This document shows positions 17,777 to 26,339 of a stretch of 64,000 nt of DNA, piece by piece. Both the position numbers and the translations under genes were made by a program. Origin of the DNA: Mycobacterium sp. SMC-4 (GTDB lineage Bacteria > Actinomycetota > Actinomycetes > Mycobacteriales > Mycobacteriaceae); contig NZ_CP079869.1 in assembly GCF_025263265.1 (NCBI RefSeq), positions 3,906,001 through 3,970,000 on the forward strand, written 5' to 3'. The notes under the pieces are model-generated. The model was not told the origin of the DNA, made no database searches, and was given only the letters and a program-made list of their open reading frames with translations. Each line of letters begins with the position of its first letter. Within the stretch, counting starts at the first letter, position 1.

Positions 17777-18049
17777 TCAGATCCCGGTACACAACGCCAC
17801 GAACGGAATCGGCGCACAGATGCCGATCGAGAAACCCGGCGTCAGATCGCCGTTCCACGCCGGGGGTGGTGGTGGCGGCGGTGGTGGCGGTGGTGCCGGC
17901 GCGACGACACAGGTATCGGTCGGCGGGTCATAGACCGTGCCCGCGCCGCACTCGGCGGCCCGGGCCGGTCCCGGCGCCACGAGCAGCATCGAGGCCAGCG
18001 GCGCCACCGCCATCACCCCGAACACCGAATGTCGGACGATGTCGCGCAT
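17777..18049 (-). CDS. Small secreted proline-rich protein
   Basis: A 90-residue precursor. A signal peptide (about residues 1-31) ends at AxA (GPARA-A). The mature part has Cys residues at the start (ECGAGTVYDPPTDTC), an unbroken run of 11 prolines, and a C-terminal segment with two more cysteines (GICAPIPFVALCTGI). A GGGAGG box precedes the ATG. Small exported proteins of this design are common in mycobacteria and mostly uncharacterised. Four Cys suggest two disulfides in the periplasm or cell wall. No function is proposed. Confidence 0.7.
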   Translation of the reverse strand: MRDIVRHSVFGVMAVAPLASMLLVAPGPARAAECGAGTVYDPPTDTCVVAPAPPPPPPPPPPPAWNGDLTPGFSIGICAPIPFVALCTGI

Positions 18050-18133
18050 CGGGGCCTCCCTCGAAACATTCCGATCCGAGCGTATGCACCATCGTAGAAC
18101 TGTGCGGCCCCAGCCGATCGCGAATACGTGGTC

Positions 18134-19084
18134 TCACTGCGGGTTTGCGGCCAGATACTCCTGCGCCGGAATCGGCTCGTCAGCTTGGTAGCCGACAGGC
18201 AGCACCACATCACCGGCGGCGGTCCGGTAATAGACGTCCCACCGGTGAAAGCCCTCGAACGCAGCCGGGTGCGCGGCGATCAGTGCCGCGTAGTGGTTGA
18301 CCGCCCGCACGTACTGCCGCGAGTTGTTGTACCGGAACAGCGCTGCGTCACGGTCGTGGGCGAAGCCCCGGGCAGCCAGGAAGCGACCGGCGGCCAGGAT
18401 GCTGTCGCGGGGCGACCAGATGTCGCCGCGGCCGTACACCGCGAACGTCGACGGCAGGAACTGCATGGGGCCCTCGGCGCCGGCCGTGCTGACCCCGTGG
18501 ATCCGGCCGAAGGCCGTTTCGACGAAGTTGATCGCCGCGAGGTAGTTCCAGTCCACTCCGGAGGCTTCTTCGGCCTCGCCGTAGAGCCTTCTCAGCTCGG
18601 CTATCGGAGTCGGCGGGCTGACGCGCCAAGCCGGCACAGTGGGCTTGCCCGGCCCCCGGCTCATTGCCTCAAGCTGCCGACGGGCATCGACGTTTCGGTC
18701 GTAGACCTCGCGCAGCGAGGCCGGCACGCGGGGATGGGCGATTGCGTCCCATTCCGGGTGCCGGGCCAGCACCCGGTAAGCCGCCTGTTGGCGCCGGGCC
18801 GCAGCGGTCGTGACATCGTCGGATGCCGCCGGGTCACGCAGCGTGCGTTCATCGGTGACGAGATCGTCGACCAGCAGTGCCGGGTCGGCCGCCAGCGGCG
18901 GCTGCGCACGTTCCGGGGCGACCTGGTGGTGGGTCGACTCCGGGGGCGGCGGAGTCGAGGTGGCCGCCGGCTCGCGATTCGACGCGGACGTGCATCCCGC
19001 GACCAGCAGGACCGCCACAGCGGTTGCCACGATTGACGCCACGCACCGACGGCGGCCCGGCAGGACATGGCTCGCGTATCGCAT
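18134..19084 (-). CDS. Lytic murein transglycosylase-like lipoprotein
   Basis: A 316-residue predicted lipoprotein: a basic N-terminus and hydrophobic stretch end in the lipobox LVAGC (Cys31), followed by a Pro/Ser/Thr-rich linker. The C-terminal domain has the SLT-type fold pattern: DWNYLAAINFVETAFGRI with the likely catalytic Glu, then GVSTAGAEGPMQFLPSTFAV and RYNNSRQYVRAV. Such enzymes cut the glycan strands of peptidoglycan with 1,6-anhydro products. It is divergent from the DUF1460 gene, with a 96-base gap that must hold both promoters. Confidence 0.85.
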   Translation of the reverse strand: MRYASHVLPGRRRCVASIVATAVAVLLVAGCTSASNREPAATSTPPPPESTHHQVAPERAQPPLAADPALLVDDLVTDERTLRDPAASDDVTTAAARRQQAAYRVLARHPEWDAIAHPRVPASLREVYDRNVDARRQLEAMSRGPGKPTVPAWRVSPPTPIAELRRLYGEAEEASGVDWNYLAAINFVETAFGRIHGVSTAGAEGPMQFLPSTFAVYGRGDIWSPRDSILAAGRFLAARGFAHDRDAALFRYNNSRQYVRAVNHYAALIAAHPAAFEGFHRWDVYYRTAAGDVVLPVGYQADEPIPAQEYLAANPQ

Positions 19085-19180
19085 CGCCTACCAGTGTGAC
19101 CCGACACCGCGCGCCTGCCCACCTCCGTACAGTGGCCGACAGACTCGATGCAGCCGTCGACCACGGCAAAGGAGCCCGTG

Positions 19181-19984
19181 ATGATTTTCTGCCGGACCCG
19201 AGGTCGGGGCCTGGGCATGTGGGTCGCCGCGGTGGTGGCACTGCTCGTGCTCGCGCCGACTCCCGTGCTCGCCGATGCGTCTCCCGCGGTGCGCATGTCG
19301 GCGCCCAGTGGGCAGATTCTCGACGCGATGCTGGCCGTTGAGGCCCGTGATTCCGGCACCGTCTCAGCCCAGTTCCTCGGCACCCGGTACGGCGCGGACA
19401 CCCTGGTCGGTTCGGCCGACCAGGACGAACAACTCGTCGTCGAATTGGAGCGGGTGGATTGCTTCACCTACGCCGACTACGTCGAAGCCCTCAAACGCGC
19501 CGACGACCGTGAGACCTTCCTGGCCGGCCTCACCGATGTCCGCTACACGAACGGCGTCGTCGCGTTCGACAACCGGAGACACTTCTTCACCGACTGGGCC
19601 GCCGCCGACCCTGCCGTGGCCACCGACGTCACCGGCAGCGTCAGCGACGATGCGGTGCGGACCTCCAAACAGCTCAACCGGAAGGACACCGGCGGGGTGT
19701 ATCTGCCCGGCCTACCGGTGGTCGCCCGGGAGGTCTCCTTCATTCCCAGCGATCAGGTCGACGGCGGGGTCATCAGCCGGTTGCGCACCGGCGACTACCT
19801 GGGCGCCTACGCGCTCGACGGGGGCCTTGACGTCACCCACGTCGGCCTCTTCGTCGACTCCCCGACCGGCCCGGTGTTCCGCCACGCGTCCTCGCTGCCG
19901 TCGGAGATGGCCGTGGTCGACACCCCGCTCGCCGACTACCTGGCGACCGTGCCCGGAGTGGTGGTGTTGCGTCCGGTGCGGTGA
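19181..19984 (+). CDS. Secreted DUF1460 (amidase-like) protein
   Basis: A 267-residue exported protein: a basic start and hydrophobic segment end at VLADASP. The mature part matches DUF1460 (NlpC/P60-like): FLGTRYGADTLVG, then ERVDCFTYADYVEAL with the candidate catalytic Cys, and DVTHVGLFVDS with the candidate His. Relatives are thought to cut peptidoglycan amide bonds. ATG 19181 is chosen because AAAGGAG ends six bases upstream; GTG 19178 is possible, and the earlier ATG 19148 has no such site. It pairs functionally with the neighbouring transglycosylase. Confidence 0.8.
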   Translation: MIFCRTRGRGLGMWVAAVVALLVLAPTPVLADASPAVRMSAPSGQILDAMLAVEARDSGTVSAQFLGTRYGADTLVGSADQDEQLVVELERVDCFTYADYVEALKRADDRETFLAGLTDVRYTNGVVAFDNRRHFFTDWAAADPAVATDVTGSVSDDAVRTSKQLNRKDTGGVYLPGLPVVAREVSFIPSDQVDGGVISRLRTGDYLGAYALDGGLDVTHVGLFVDSPTGPVFRHASSLPSEMAVVDTPLADYLATVPGVVVLRPVR

Positions 19985-20064
19985 TTTCCTCGGGCCCTCG
20001 GTTTGTCGACCAACCAAGTGGTTAGTCTGCAGAGAGGTCCAACGACGGAGCAGGAGAGATCGCC

Positions 20065-21225
20065 ATGCAGCTGGCGCTGACACCCGAGGAAGCCGCCTTC
20101 CGCGACGAACTTCGCACGTTCTATACGACGAAGATTCCCCAGGACATCCGGGAGCGGGCCCGGCACGCGACGGAGTTCCACCACGAGGACATCATCACCT
20201 CTCACAAGATCCTCAACGACCACGGCCTCGCGGTGCCGAACTGGCCGGTCGAATGGGGCGGCAAGGACTGGACGCAGACCCAGCACCAGATCTGGCTCGA
20301 CGAGATGCAGCTGGCCAGCGTGCCCGAACCGCTGACGTTCAACGCCAAGATGGTCGGTCCGGTGATCGCCGAGTTCGGGTCCCAAGAGCTCAAGGAGCGC
20401 TTCCTGCCCCCCACCGCGGCGCTGGACATCTGGTGGGCCCAGGGCTTCTCCGAACCCGAAGCCGGCTCAGATTTGGCGTCGCTGCGCACCACCGCCATCC
20501 GCGACGGCGACAGCTACGTCGTCAACGGTCAGAAGACCTGGACCACGCTCGGCCAGTACGCCGACTGGATCTTCTGCCTGGTCCGCACCGACCCGAACGC
20601 ACCCAAGCGCCAAGCCGGCATCTCGTTCCTGCTCATCGACATGAAGACCCCCGGGGTCACGCTGCGGCCGATCAAGTTGATCGACGGTAGCTACGAGGTC
20701 AACGAGGTGTTCTTCGAGGACGCGAGGGTGCCCGCCGATCAGCTCGTCGGCGAGGAGAACCAGGGCTGGACCTATGCGAAGTTCCTGCTCGGTAACGAGC
20801 GCACCGGCATCACGCAGGTGGGCCGCACCAAGGTCAAGCTCGCCGACATCAAGGCCCGCGCCAAGAAGAGCGGACTACTCGACGACCCGTTGTTCGCCGC
20901 CCGCCTGGCCGAACTGGAGAACGACGTGCTCGCCCTGGAACTGACCCAGATGCGGGTGGTGTCGGGGTCGTCGGCGGGTAAACCCAACCCGGCATCGTCG
21001 GTGCTCAAGCTGCGCGCGAGCCAATTGCAGCAGTTGACCACCGAACTCTCGGTGGAAGTCGCCGGTCTGGATGCGCTGCCGTTCGACGCCGGCGACGGTA
21101 TCTCTTCCCCGCTGTGGGCTCAGACCAGCGCCCCGCATTACCTGAACTATCGCAAGACTTCCATCTACGGCGGCAGTAACGAGGTGCAGCGCACCATCAT
21201 CGCGTCGACGATTCTCGGACTGTGA
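20065..21225 (+). CDS. Acyl-CoA dehydrogenase, subunit 1 of a pair
   Basis: A 386-residue FAD-dependent acyl-CoA dehydrogenase. It shows the N-terminal helical domain, the beta domain with WWAQGFSEPEAGSDLASLRT and GQKTWTTLGQYADW, and the C-terminal helical domain ending in YGGSNEVQRTIIASTILGL. An AGGAG box precedes the ATG by ten bases. The next gene is a second, divergent family member nine bases downstream. In mycobacteria such pairs (FadE26-27, FadE28-29, FadE17-18) form heterotetramers acting on sterol side chains or CoA thioesters of complex lipids. The substrate cannot be read here. Confidence 0.88.
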   Translation: MQLALTPEEAAFRDELRTFYTTKIPQDIRERARHATEFHHEDIITSHKILNDHGLAVPNWPVEWGGKDWTQTQHQIWLDEMQLASVPEPLTFNAKMVGPVIAEFGSQELKERFLPPTAALDIWWAQGFSEPEAGSDLASLRTTAIRDGDSYVVNGQKTWTTLGQYADWIFCLVRTDPNAPKRQAGISFLLIDMKTPGVTLRPIKLIDGSYEVNEVFFEDARVPADQLVGEENQGWTYAKFLLGNERTGITQVGRTKVKLADIKARAKKSGLLDDPLFAARLAELENDVLALELTQMRVVSGSSAGKPNPASSVLKLRASQLQQLTTELSVEVAGLDALPFDAGDGISSPLWAQTSAPHYLNYRKTSIYGGSNEVQRTIIASTILGL

Positions 21226-21234
21226 GGTTGTGAC

Positions 21235-22341
21235 ATGGACTTTCAACTCAGTGAGGAGCAGGTCCTGCTCCGCGACACCGCCCGCGACGTGCTGGCACGC
21301 ACTTACACCATCGAGCGCCGCCTGGAGGTCATCGACTCCGAGGCCGGCTGGAGCCGCGACGTGTGGAACCAGTTGGCCGAGATCGGCATCCTGGGGCTGG
21401 GCTTCGACGAAGACGCGGGCGGCCAGATCGAGATCATGGTCGCGCTGACCGAGATCGGTCGCCGGCTGGCGCCCGAACCCGTGGTGCATGCCGCACTCGG
21501 ACCGGGTTCGCTGATCGCCGAGGCCGGCAGCGACGAGCAGCGCGCGATCCTGGATGATGTCGCCTCCGGAGAACGTCTGCTGGCATTCGCCCACTTCGAG
21601 CCTGGTACCCGCGGCCCCTCCGCCTCTGTCTCCACAACCGCTGCGCAGGACGGTGATTCGTGGACGATCACCGGAACCAAGAACCCGGTTCTGGCCGGTG
21701 ACAGCGCCGACTTGCTCGTCGTCAGCGCCACGCTGCCCGCCGGCGGCACGGGGCTGTTCCTGGTCGACGCGTCAACGACCCGCCGTCAGCCCTATCGCAC
21801 CTTCGACGGTCTGCGCGGCGCCCAGATCGACTTCGACGCGGCGTCCGCCGAACCGCTGGGCAGCGCCGAGGACGCGTCAGGGGCCATCGAGCGGGCCCTG
21901 GTGCGCATCTCGTCGGCCCTGTGCGCCGAGGCGCTGGGCGCAATGGAAGAGGCGCTGCGCCTGACCACTGAATACCTCACTCAGCGCAAGCAATTCGGTG
22001 TCACGTTGAGCAAGTTCCAGACGCTGACCCAGCGTGCCGCCGACATGTACGTTTCGCTTGAGCTGGCCCGCAGCTTGACGCTGTACGCGGCGATGTCGAT
22101 TGCCGATGGCAACCTCGACCCGGTCATCGCGGCGCGGGCCAAGCTGCAGGCCGGCCGGTCCGGACGGCACATCAGCCAGGAGGCCATTCAGCTGCACGGC
22201 GGAATCGGCGTCACTGCGGAGTATCCGGTCAGCCATTACGCAGCACGGCTGACCGCGATCGAGCACACCCTGGGGTCCTCGCAGGACCAGCTGCGCACGC
22301 TGAGCGCCCAGGTCGGCGACTACGAAGTGGTCACCGTCTGA
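21235..22341 (+). CDS. Acyl-CoA dehydrogenase, subunit 2 of a pair
   Basis: A 368-residue partner of the preceding dehydrogenase. The N-terminal domain (DFQLSEEQVLLRDTARDVLA) and C-terminal domain (TEYLTQRKQFGVTLSKFQTL, then HGGIGVTAEYPVSHYAARL) are typical. The middle domain is degenerate and lacks the clear flavin-contact motifs seen in subunit 1. This asymmetry is what the known mycobacterial alpha2beta2 enzymes show, so the two proteins probably make one active site. Start ATG 21235 lies nine bases after the first stop. Confidence 0.85.
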   Translation: MDFQLSEEQVLLRDTARDVLARTYTIERRLEVIDSEAGWSRDVWNQLAEIGILGLGFDEDAGGQIEIMVALTEIGRRLAPEPVVHAALGPGSLIAEAGSDEQRAILDDVASGERLLAFAHFEPGTRGPSASVSTTAAQDGDSWTITGTKNPVLAGDSADLLVVSATLPAGGTGLFLVDASTTRRQPYRTFDGLRGAQIDFDAASAEPLGSAEDASGAIERALVRISSALCAEALGAMEEALRLTTEYLTQRKQFGVTLSKFQTLTQRAADMYVSLELARSLTLYAAMSIADGNLDPVIAARAKLQAGRSGRHISQEAIQLHGGIGVTAEYPVSHYAARLTAIEHTLGSSQDQLRTLSAQVGDYEVVTV

Positions 22342-22420
22342 CCCGTGGATGCTCAGAGTGATAATCGCGACACTCAGTGGGTATCCAGCAAAGAGCATCC
22401 GACCAGGCAAGGAGCGCACG

Positions 22421-22666
22421 ATGCAGGTGAGGAAACTGTTTGCCAGTGTGGCGATCGCCGGTGGTCTCAGCTCAGCCGCGATGGCTCTGGGCGCCGGTAC
22501 CGCTGGCGCTGACCCCAAGTGGTGGGAGCCCGTTCCGCCGCCCGGCCACGTCGTCCCGCCGCCTGGCCACATCGGCCAGGCCGTAGGCATCCCTCCTGGC
22601 CACATCGGTCAGTGGGTGGGCGTGCCGCCCGGCCACTGGGACAAGCCCTGGAAGTGGGTCAGGTAG
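22421..22666 (+). CDS. Small secreted protein with PPGH repeats
   Basis: An 81-residue precursor with a signal peptide (about 1-31, ending TAGA-DP) and a mature part made of spaced repeats: PPPGHVV, PPPGHIGQAVG, IPPGHIGQWVG, VPPGHW, then DKPWKWVR. Four His residues in near-identical PPGH contexts suggest a metal- or surface-binding peptide, but no family is recognised. AAGGAG lies seven bases before ATG 22421. An upstream in-frame start at 22349 is rejected because it would bury the signal peptide. Confidence 0.7.
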   Translation: MQVRKLFASVAIAGGLSSAAMALGAGTAGADPKWWEPVPPPGHVVPPPGHIGQAVGIPPGHIGQWVGVPPGHWDKPWKWVR

Positions 22667-22714
22667 CCCACACCGCGGTCCCGACGTCGACCTCCGCACG
22701 AATCAGGGCCTGCG

Positions 22715-24067
22715 CTAATTGCCCGGGTAAACCGCAACTGCGTAAGCATCAAGCGTGATGTGTTCGGTAGATGCCGACAGCTCGATATCAACCGAGTTTC
22801 CGGTCTTGTTGATCAGCAGGAGTTTTCGCACTCCAGCGGCGGTCACGAATGCTTGCGCATAAACGTGTGGATGCGGCGCGTGCGGGTTTCCCGCACTGGT
22901 CGCCACCAGCGTGTCGCCGGGACCGAAATGGCGAAGAAGGGTCTGCAAGGCACGGTAGCGAGCATTGGGCTCCCCGGTCTCCCAGTCGACGAGCGTGACC
23001 CCGGGAATCATTCCCGGGTAGTCCATGAATTCAGCGATACCCACCAGATCCACACCGAGGGTTACCAGGTGCGCCCACACATAAGACTGCACTGCTGCGC
23101 TGAGTTGCCAATATTGGTCCGGTATGTCGGGCGACTCGTTCAAGACATCGGGGGTGAAGGTCCCCACCTCGTTGACAAAGGTTTTGGTGTCCGGCGCCAG
23201 TCTGCGCCGGATCGACTCGATGTAGCGCACCTGGTCGACGAATCCGTCGGCTTGGGCGAAGAATGTCGCCGGCCAGTGCTCGAAGGGCGGGTTTCCCTCC
23301 GGTGAATAGGGATTGACCATGTCAGGGTGGGCATAGAAATGATAGGAAATGGCGTCACGGTGTCGCGGAGAGTCCAGGAACTGCCAGAAGTACTCCGGAT
23401 CGCGGTGTTGGTGGGTCAGCGATAAGCCGACGAACTTCATCTGCGGGTCCAGCGGGCGAAGCCGTTCCACGATGGCGTCGAACAGACGGGTATACGCCTG
23501 CGGCGACAGCCCCCGTATGTCGGGTTCACAGAGAACTTCCCAGTAGGCGAACCGATACCGGTGACCTGATTCGTGCCGACGACCCACCTCGTCGGTGAAT
23601 CCGCCGGCGATGTACCAACTGGCGATCCGGTAAAAGTAATCGGCCACCTCGCCGCCGGTAGGGTCGCGCAACTCGGCGCCCTGCTCGTAGTCCCAGACGA
23701 TCTGGTCGGGGTCATCGGGAACGGTCACCTCAGTCGTGAACATCCACGCCGGAATGGTGGCGAAATTCGCCACCACCGGCCGCCCGTTGGTGGCGTCGAT
23801 GAAGTCGGCCACGAACGGGTCGAGAAGCTGGAAATCCCAAAATGTTTCGGTATCGGTGGGCGGTTTCAGCGCCGGTACCGAGATTCTCGGGTGCGAAAAC
23901 CAGGGCAGGAATCGGACCAGATCGGCATCGAGGTCACGCAGCGCGTCGAACACCCGATCGTGGATCTTCGACCCGCGCGACAGTAGCGGAGAGGTCCAAA
24001 GGTGGGTCGTCAACGTCGTCTTCGATTCGCCGGTGTTCTCTTGCCAGTCAACGTGTATCGGGATCAT
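22715..24067 (-). CDS. TIM-barrel glycosyl hydrolase (clan GH-A, GH39-like)
   Basis: A 450-residue protein without a signal peptide. Retaining clan-A features are visible: YWEVLCEPD supplies the acid/base Glu (about 181) at the end of strand 4, and TFVNEVG supplies the nucleophile Glu (about 300) on strand 7. The C-terminal part (LLLINKTGNSVDIELS) is a beta-sandwich as in GH39. The natural start is ATG 24067 (MIPIHVDWQENTG), which overlaps the TetR gene end by 20 bases and indicates one operon. The sugar substrate is unknown; the TetR partner may sense it. Confidence 0.75.
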   Translation of the reverse strand: MIPIHVDWQENTGESKTTLTTHLWTSPLLSRGSKIHDRVFDALRDLDADLVRFLPWFSHPRISVPALKPPTDTETFWDFQLLDPFVADFIDATNGRPVVANFATIPAWMFTTEVTVPDDPDQIVWDYEQGAELRDPTGGEVADYFYRIASWYIAGGFTDEVGRRHESGHRYRFAYWEVLCEPDIRGLSPQAYTRLFDAIVERLRPLDPQMKFVGLSLTHQHRDPEYFWQFLDSPRHRDAISYHFYAHPDMVNPYSPEGNPPFEHWPATFFAQADGFVDQVRYIESIRRRLAPDTKTFVNEVGTFTPDVLNESPDIPDQYWQLSAAVQSYVWAHLVTLGVDLVGIAEFMDYPGMIPGVTLVDWETGEPNARYRALQTLLRHFGPGDTLVATSAGNPHAPHPHVYAQAFVTAAGVRKLLLINKTGNSVDIELSASTEHITLDAYAVAVYPGN

Positions 24068-24665
24068 CACCAGTGCCTTTCGTGGAATCCAGGGATATCG
24101 GCCTGCCCAATGCGGGCAGGATTGCTTGATCGACGATGGCGGCACGGACATCGGCGCCGGGGATCTTGCCGGTGTCGATCTGGTGCTTGATCACCAGCGC
24201 TTCCCCGATGTCGGCGACGACCGCGGTGACTAGGCGGGCGTCGATCTGCCCCAGGGCTGCATAGTGATCCATGACCGTGCGGGTGAATCGTCCTCCGTGG
24301 ACCTCGAAAACCTGCCGATACAACGCGTCAACCAGGTCGGGGCGGCGAGCCCGCTCGGTGAGAATCCCGGCGACGACCACGGCGTTGGGTCCCGCAAGCC
24401 AATCCGCAAGCAGGTCGAGAGACCGCAGAAGATCGGCGCGCAGATCGCCACCGTCCGGCGTGGGCACCTCGACCGGGTAGGCCTCGATCAATGCCTCCAG
24501 CAGCAGATCGTCGACGGTCCGCCAATGCCGATAGATCGACGTTTTCGCCACAGCAGCACGTCGCGCGACGCCTTCGACAGTCAGTCCGGCGACCCCGGAG
24601 TCCACGGCCTCGGCCAACACCGCGGCGTGGCACGTCGCCCGAAGATCACTTGCCGTTCTGCGCAC
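24048..24665 (-). CDS. TetR-family transcriptional regulator
   Basis: A 205-residue regulator with the N-terminal TetR helix-turn-helix (GLTVEGVARRAAVAKTSIYR, then HWRTVDDLLLEAL) and a helical ligand-binding domain. It is the first gene of a two-gene operon with the glycosyl hydrolase, whose start lies inside its 3' end. A perfect inverted repeat lies 10 bases upstream of its start codon, which points to autoregulation of the operon. Confidence 0.9.
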   Translation of the reverse strand: MRRTASDLRATCHAAVLAEAVDSGVAGLTVEGVARRAAVAKTSIYRHWRTVDDLLLEALIEAYPVEVPTPDGGDLRADLLRSLDLLADWLAGPNAVVVAGILTERARRPDLVDALYRQVFEVHGGRFTRTVMDHYAALGQIDARLVTAVVADIGEALVIKHQIDTGKIPGADVRAAIVDQAILPALGRPISLDSTKGTGDDPDTR

Positions 24666-24675
24666 ACGGCCACCA

Positions 24676-24695
24676 TAGCTACGGATACGTAGCTA
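24676..24695. promoter_or_regulatory. Probable TetR operator
   Basis: TAGCTACGGATACGTAGCTA is a perfect 8-bp inverted repeat around a 4-base centre. A second related dyad, GATACG...CGTATC, overlaps it at 24684-24707. Both sit between the TetR start (24665) and the next gene, where an autorepressor would bind. Confidence 0.7.
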
Positions 24696-24710
24696 CGCAA
24701 GCGTATCGAT

Positions 24711-25388
24711 TTAGTAGCTGTCGTGCAGTCGCATCCACTCGTAGGGCGGCTGTTGCGGCCAGCCTGGCGGTGAGTCCTCCCAGCTCTCCTGACGCCCGTA
24801 CGGTGTCAGGTCGAGCAGGTCGAACACCAGCATGAAGGGCTCCTCGCCACGGCCGAACGTCTGCCACGTGTGGAACACCCGGTCGCCGTCACGCAGGAAG
24901 ACGCTGATGGCGTGGTGCTCTTCGCCGTCGACGGTGGCACCGAAATCCTCGTTGAAGCGGCTGCGGCCCGACGACACCCAGGGCAGCTCCCACCCCATCC
25001 GGTCCTTGAAAGCGACGAGCTTGCCCACAGGTGCGCGCGAAACCAGCACGAAGGACGTGTCTTTGGCGTACAGATGGGACAGCGGTCCGATGTGATCGGC
25101 CATCATCGAGCAACCCGAGCAACCCTCATCCCAGTCGGGCCCGAACATGAAGTGCTGCACGATCAGTTGCCGACGTCCCTCGAACAGCTCCAGTAGCGAC
25201 ATCGGCCCGGATTCGGTATCGAAAGCATACGGCGTGTCGATCTGCACCATCGGCAGACGCCGGCGCGCCGCGCTGACCGAATCCTTCAGCCGGGTCAGCT
25301 CTTTCTCCCGGACCAACAACTCGGCGCGGGCGGTTTCCCATTGCGCGCGGGACACGATCGGCGGCAAGGCATCATCAACGGTTCCCAT
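24711..25388 (-). CDS. DUF899 (thioredoxin-like) family protein
   Basis: A 225-residue cytosolic protein of the DUF899 family: an N-terminal helix (SRAQWETARAELLVREKELT), then LIVQHFMFGPDWDEGCSGCS with two Cys in the thioredoxin CxxC position (here C-S-G-C), and a C-terminal WQTFGRGEEPFMLVFDLLDL, then TPYGRQE. It is presumed to be a dithiol-disulfide protein but its reaction is not established. The start is ATG 25388; the frame continues upstream into non-coding sequence and was cut there because the family begins with this helix. Confidence 0.8.
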   Translation of the reverse strand: MGTVDDALPPIVSRAQWETARAELLVREKELTRLKDSVSAARRRLPMVQIDTPYAFDTESGPMSLLELFEGRRQLIVQHFMFGPDWDEGCSGCSMMADHIGPLSHLYAKDTSFVLVSRAPVGKLVAFKDRMGWELPWVSSGRSRFNEDFGATVDGEEHHAISVFLRDGDRVFHTWQTFGRGEEPFMLVFDLLDLTPYGRQESWEDSPPGWPQQPPYEWMRLHDSY

Positions 25389-25414
25389 ACCGTCGAGCTT
25401 GCCATCGCACCCGG

Positions 25415-26308
25415 TCAGCTGAGATCGGAAACGATCTCCGCGACGCGACGCACCTGGTCGAGGTCCGAACTGGTGGGGATGAGGTGGACTTCGTCGGTAC
25501 CGATTGCGGCGAACCTCTCCAGCACCGACCGCAATTCGTCGGGGGTGCCGGACCATCCGGTTCCAGGGGCCATCGCGTCGACGATCTCGGCGGGAATCCA
25601 GTTCATGTAGCGCAGCAGATGCCGGCGCACCTGCTCACGAGGCGCATCGCCCTCGCCGATCGCGAACCAGAACGACGTCGCCAGATGTGGTTCGCCGCGG
25701 CCCTGGGCGCGCCACGCGTCCCGCGCGACATCGAAGAGCTCGAGCTGCTTGGCGGTGTCGAGGTCGAGGGTGGTTCCGGCCAAGCCGTCGGCCCAACCGG
25801 CCGCACTGCGCACCGTTTTGGGCCCCATCGTGCCGACCAGCAGCTGGGGGCCGCCGGTCTGCACGGGCGGCGGCCCGACCGGCAACGTCGAGTCGGTGAT
25901 CTTCTCCCCCGCCCACACCCGCCTCATCACCGCGACCCGCTCGGCCATCTGGCGCATGGTCTGGGTGGCCGGATCGGCACCGACCGACCGATAGTCCTCA
26001 TGTCGGCCGCCGACACCCAGGCCCACCGTCAGTCGCCCCCCACTGAGCACGTCCCCGGTGGCCAACTGCTTTGCCAGCAACACCGGATCGTGCAGCTGCG
26101 GGATGACCACCGTGGTCACCAGGCGCACCCGGTCGGTCCACGCCGCCAGCGCCCCGAGCAGCGTCAACGCCTCGGGGTTGTCGAACGCGATGCGCTCACC
26201 CCAGCACAGCGACGAGAACGGACCCTCGTCGATGACCCGGGTCCACGCCTTGAGCGTGGCACGGTCCAAGTCGGGCTCCATCACCGGCATCGTCATTCCG
26301 ATTCGCAC
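25415..26308 (-). CDS. LLM-class F420-dependent oxidoreductase
   Basis: A 297-residue luciferase-like TIM-barrel protein. Markers are MRIGMTMPVMEPDL at the start, TDRVRLVTTVVIPQLHDPVL, GGRLTVGLGVGGRHEDYRSV in the middle and PQLLVGTMGPKTVRSAAGW. Mycobacterial members use reduced F420 or FMN. It sits 26 bases upstream of the DUF899 start in the same direction and may be co-transcribed, which would join a flavin/deazaflavin enzyme with a thiol protein. The substrate is unknown. Confidence 0.85.
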   Translation of the reverse strand: MRIGMTMPVMEPDLDRATLKAWTRVIDEGPFSSLCWGERIAFDNPEALTLLGALAAWTDRVRLVTTVVIPQLHDPVLLAKQLATGDVLSGGRLTVGLGVGGRHEDYRSVGADPATQTMRQMAERVAVMRRVWAGEKITDSTLPVGPPPVQTGGPQLLVGTMGPKTVRSAAGWADGLAGTTLDLDTAKQLELFDVARDAWRAQGRGEPHLATSFWFAIGEGDAPREQVRRHLLRYMNWIPAEIVDAMAPGTGWSGTPDELRSVLERFAAIGTDEVHLIPTSSDLDQVRRVAEIVSDLS

Positions 26309-26339
26309 GTCGGCGATTCTGACACGAGCGCCGCCGCGG

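Noticed and set aside
17850..17900. Proline-codon run as a nucleotide repeat element
   Set aside because: It is a run of proline codons inside a secreted protein gene, explained by the coding sequence.
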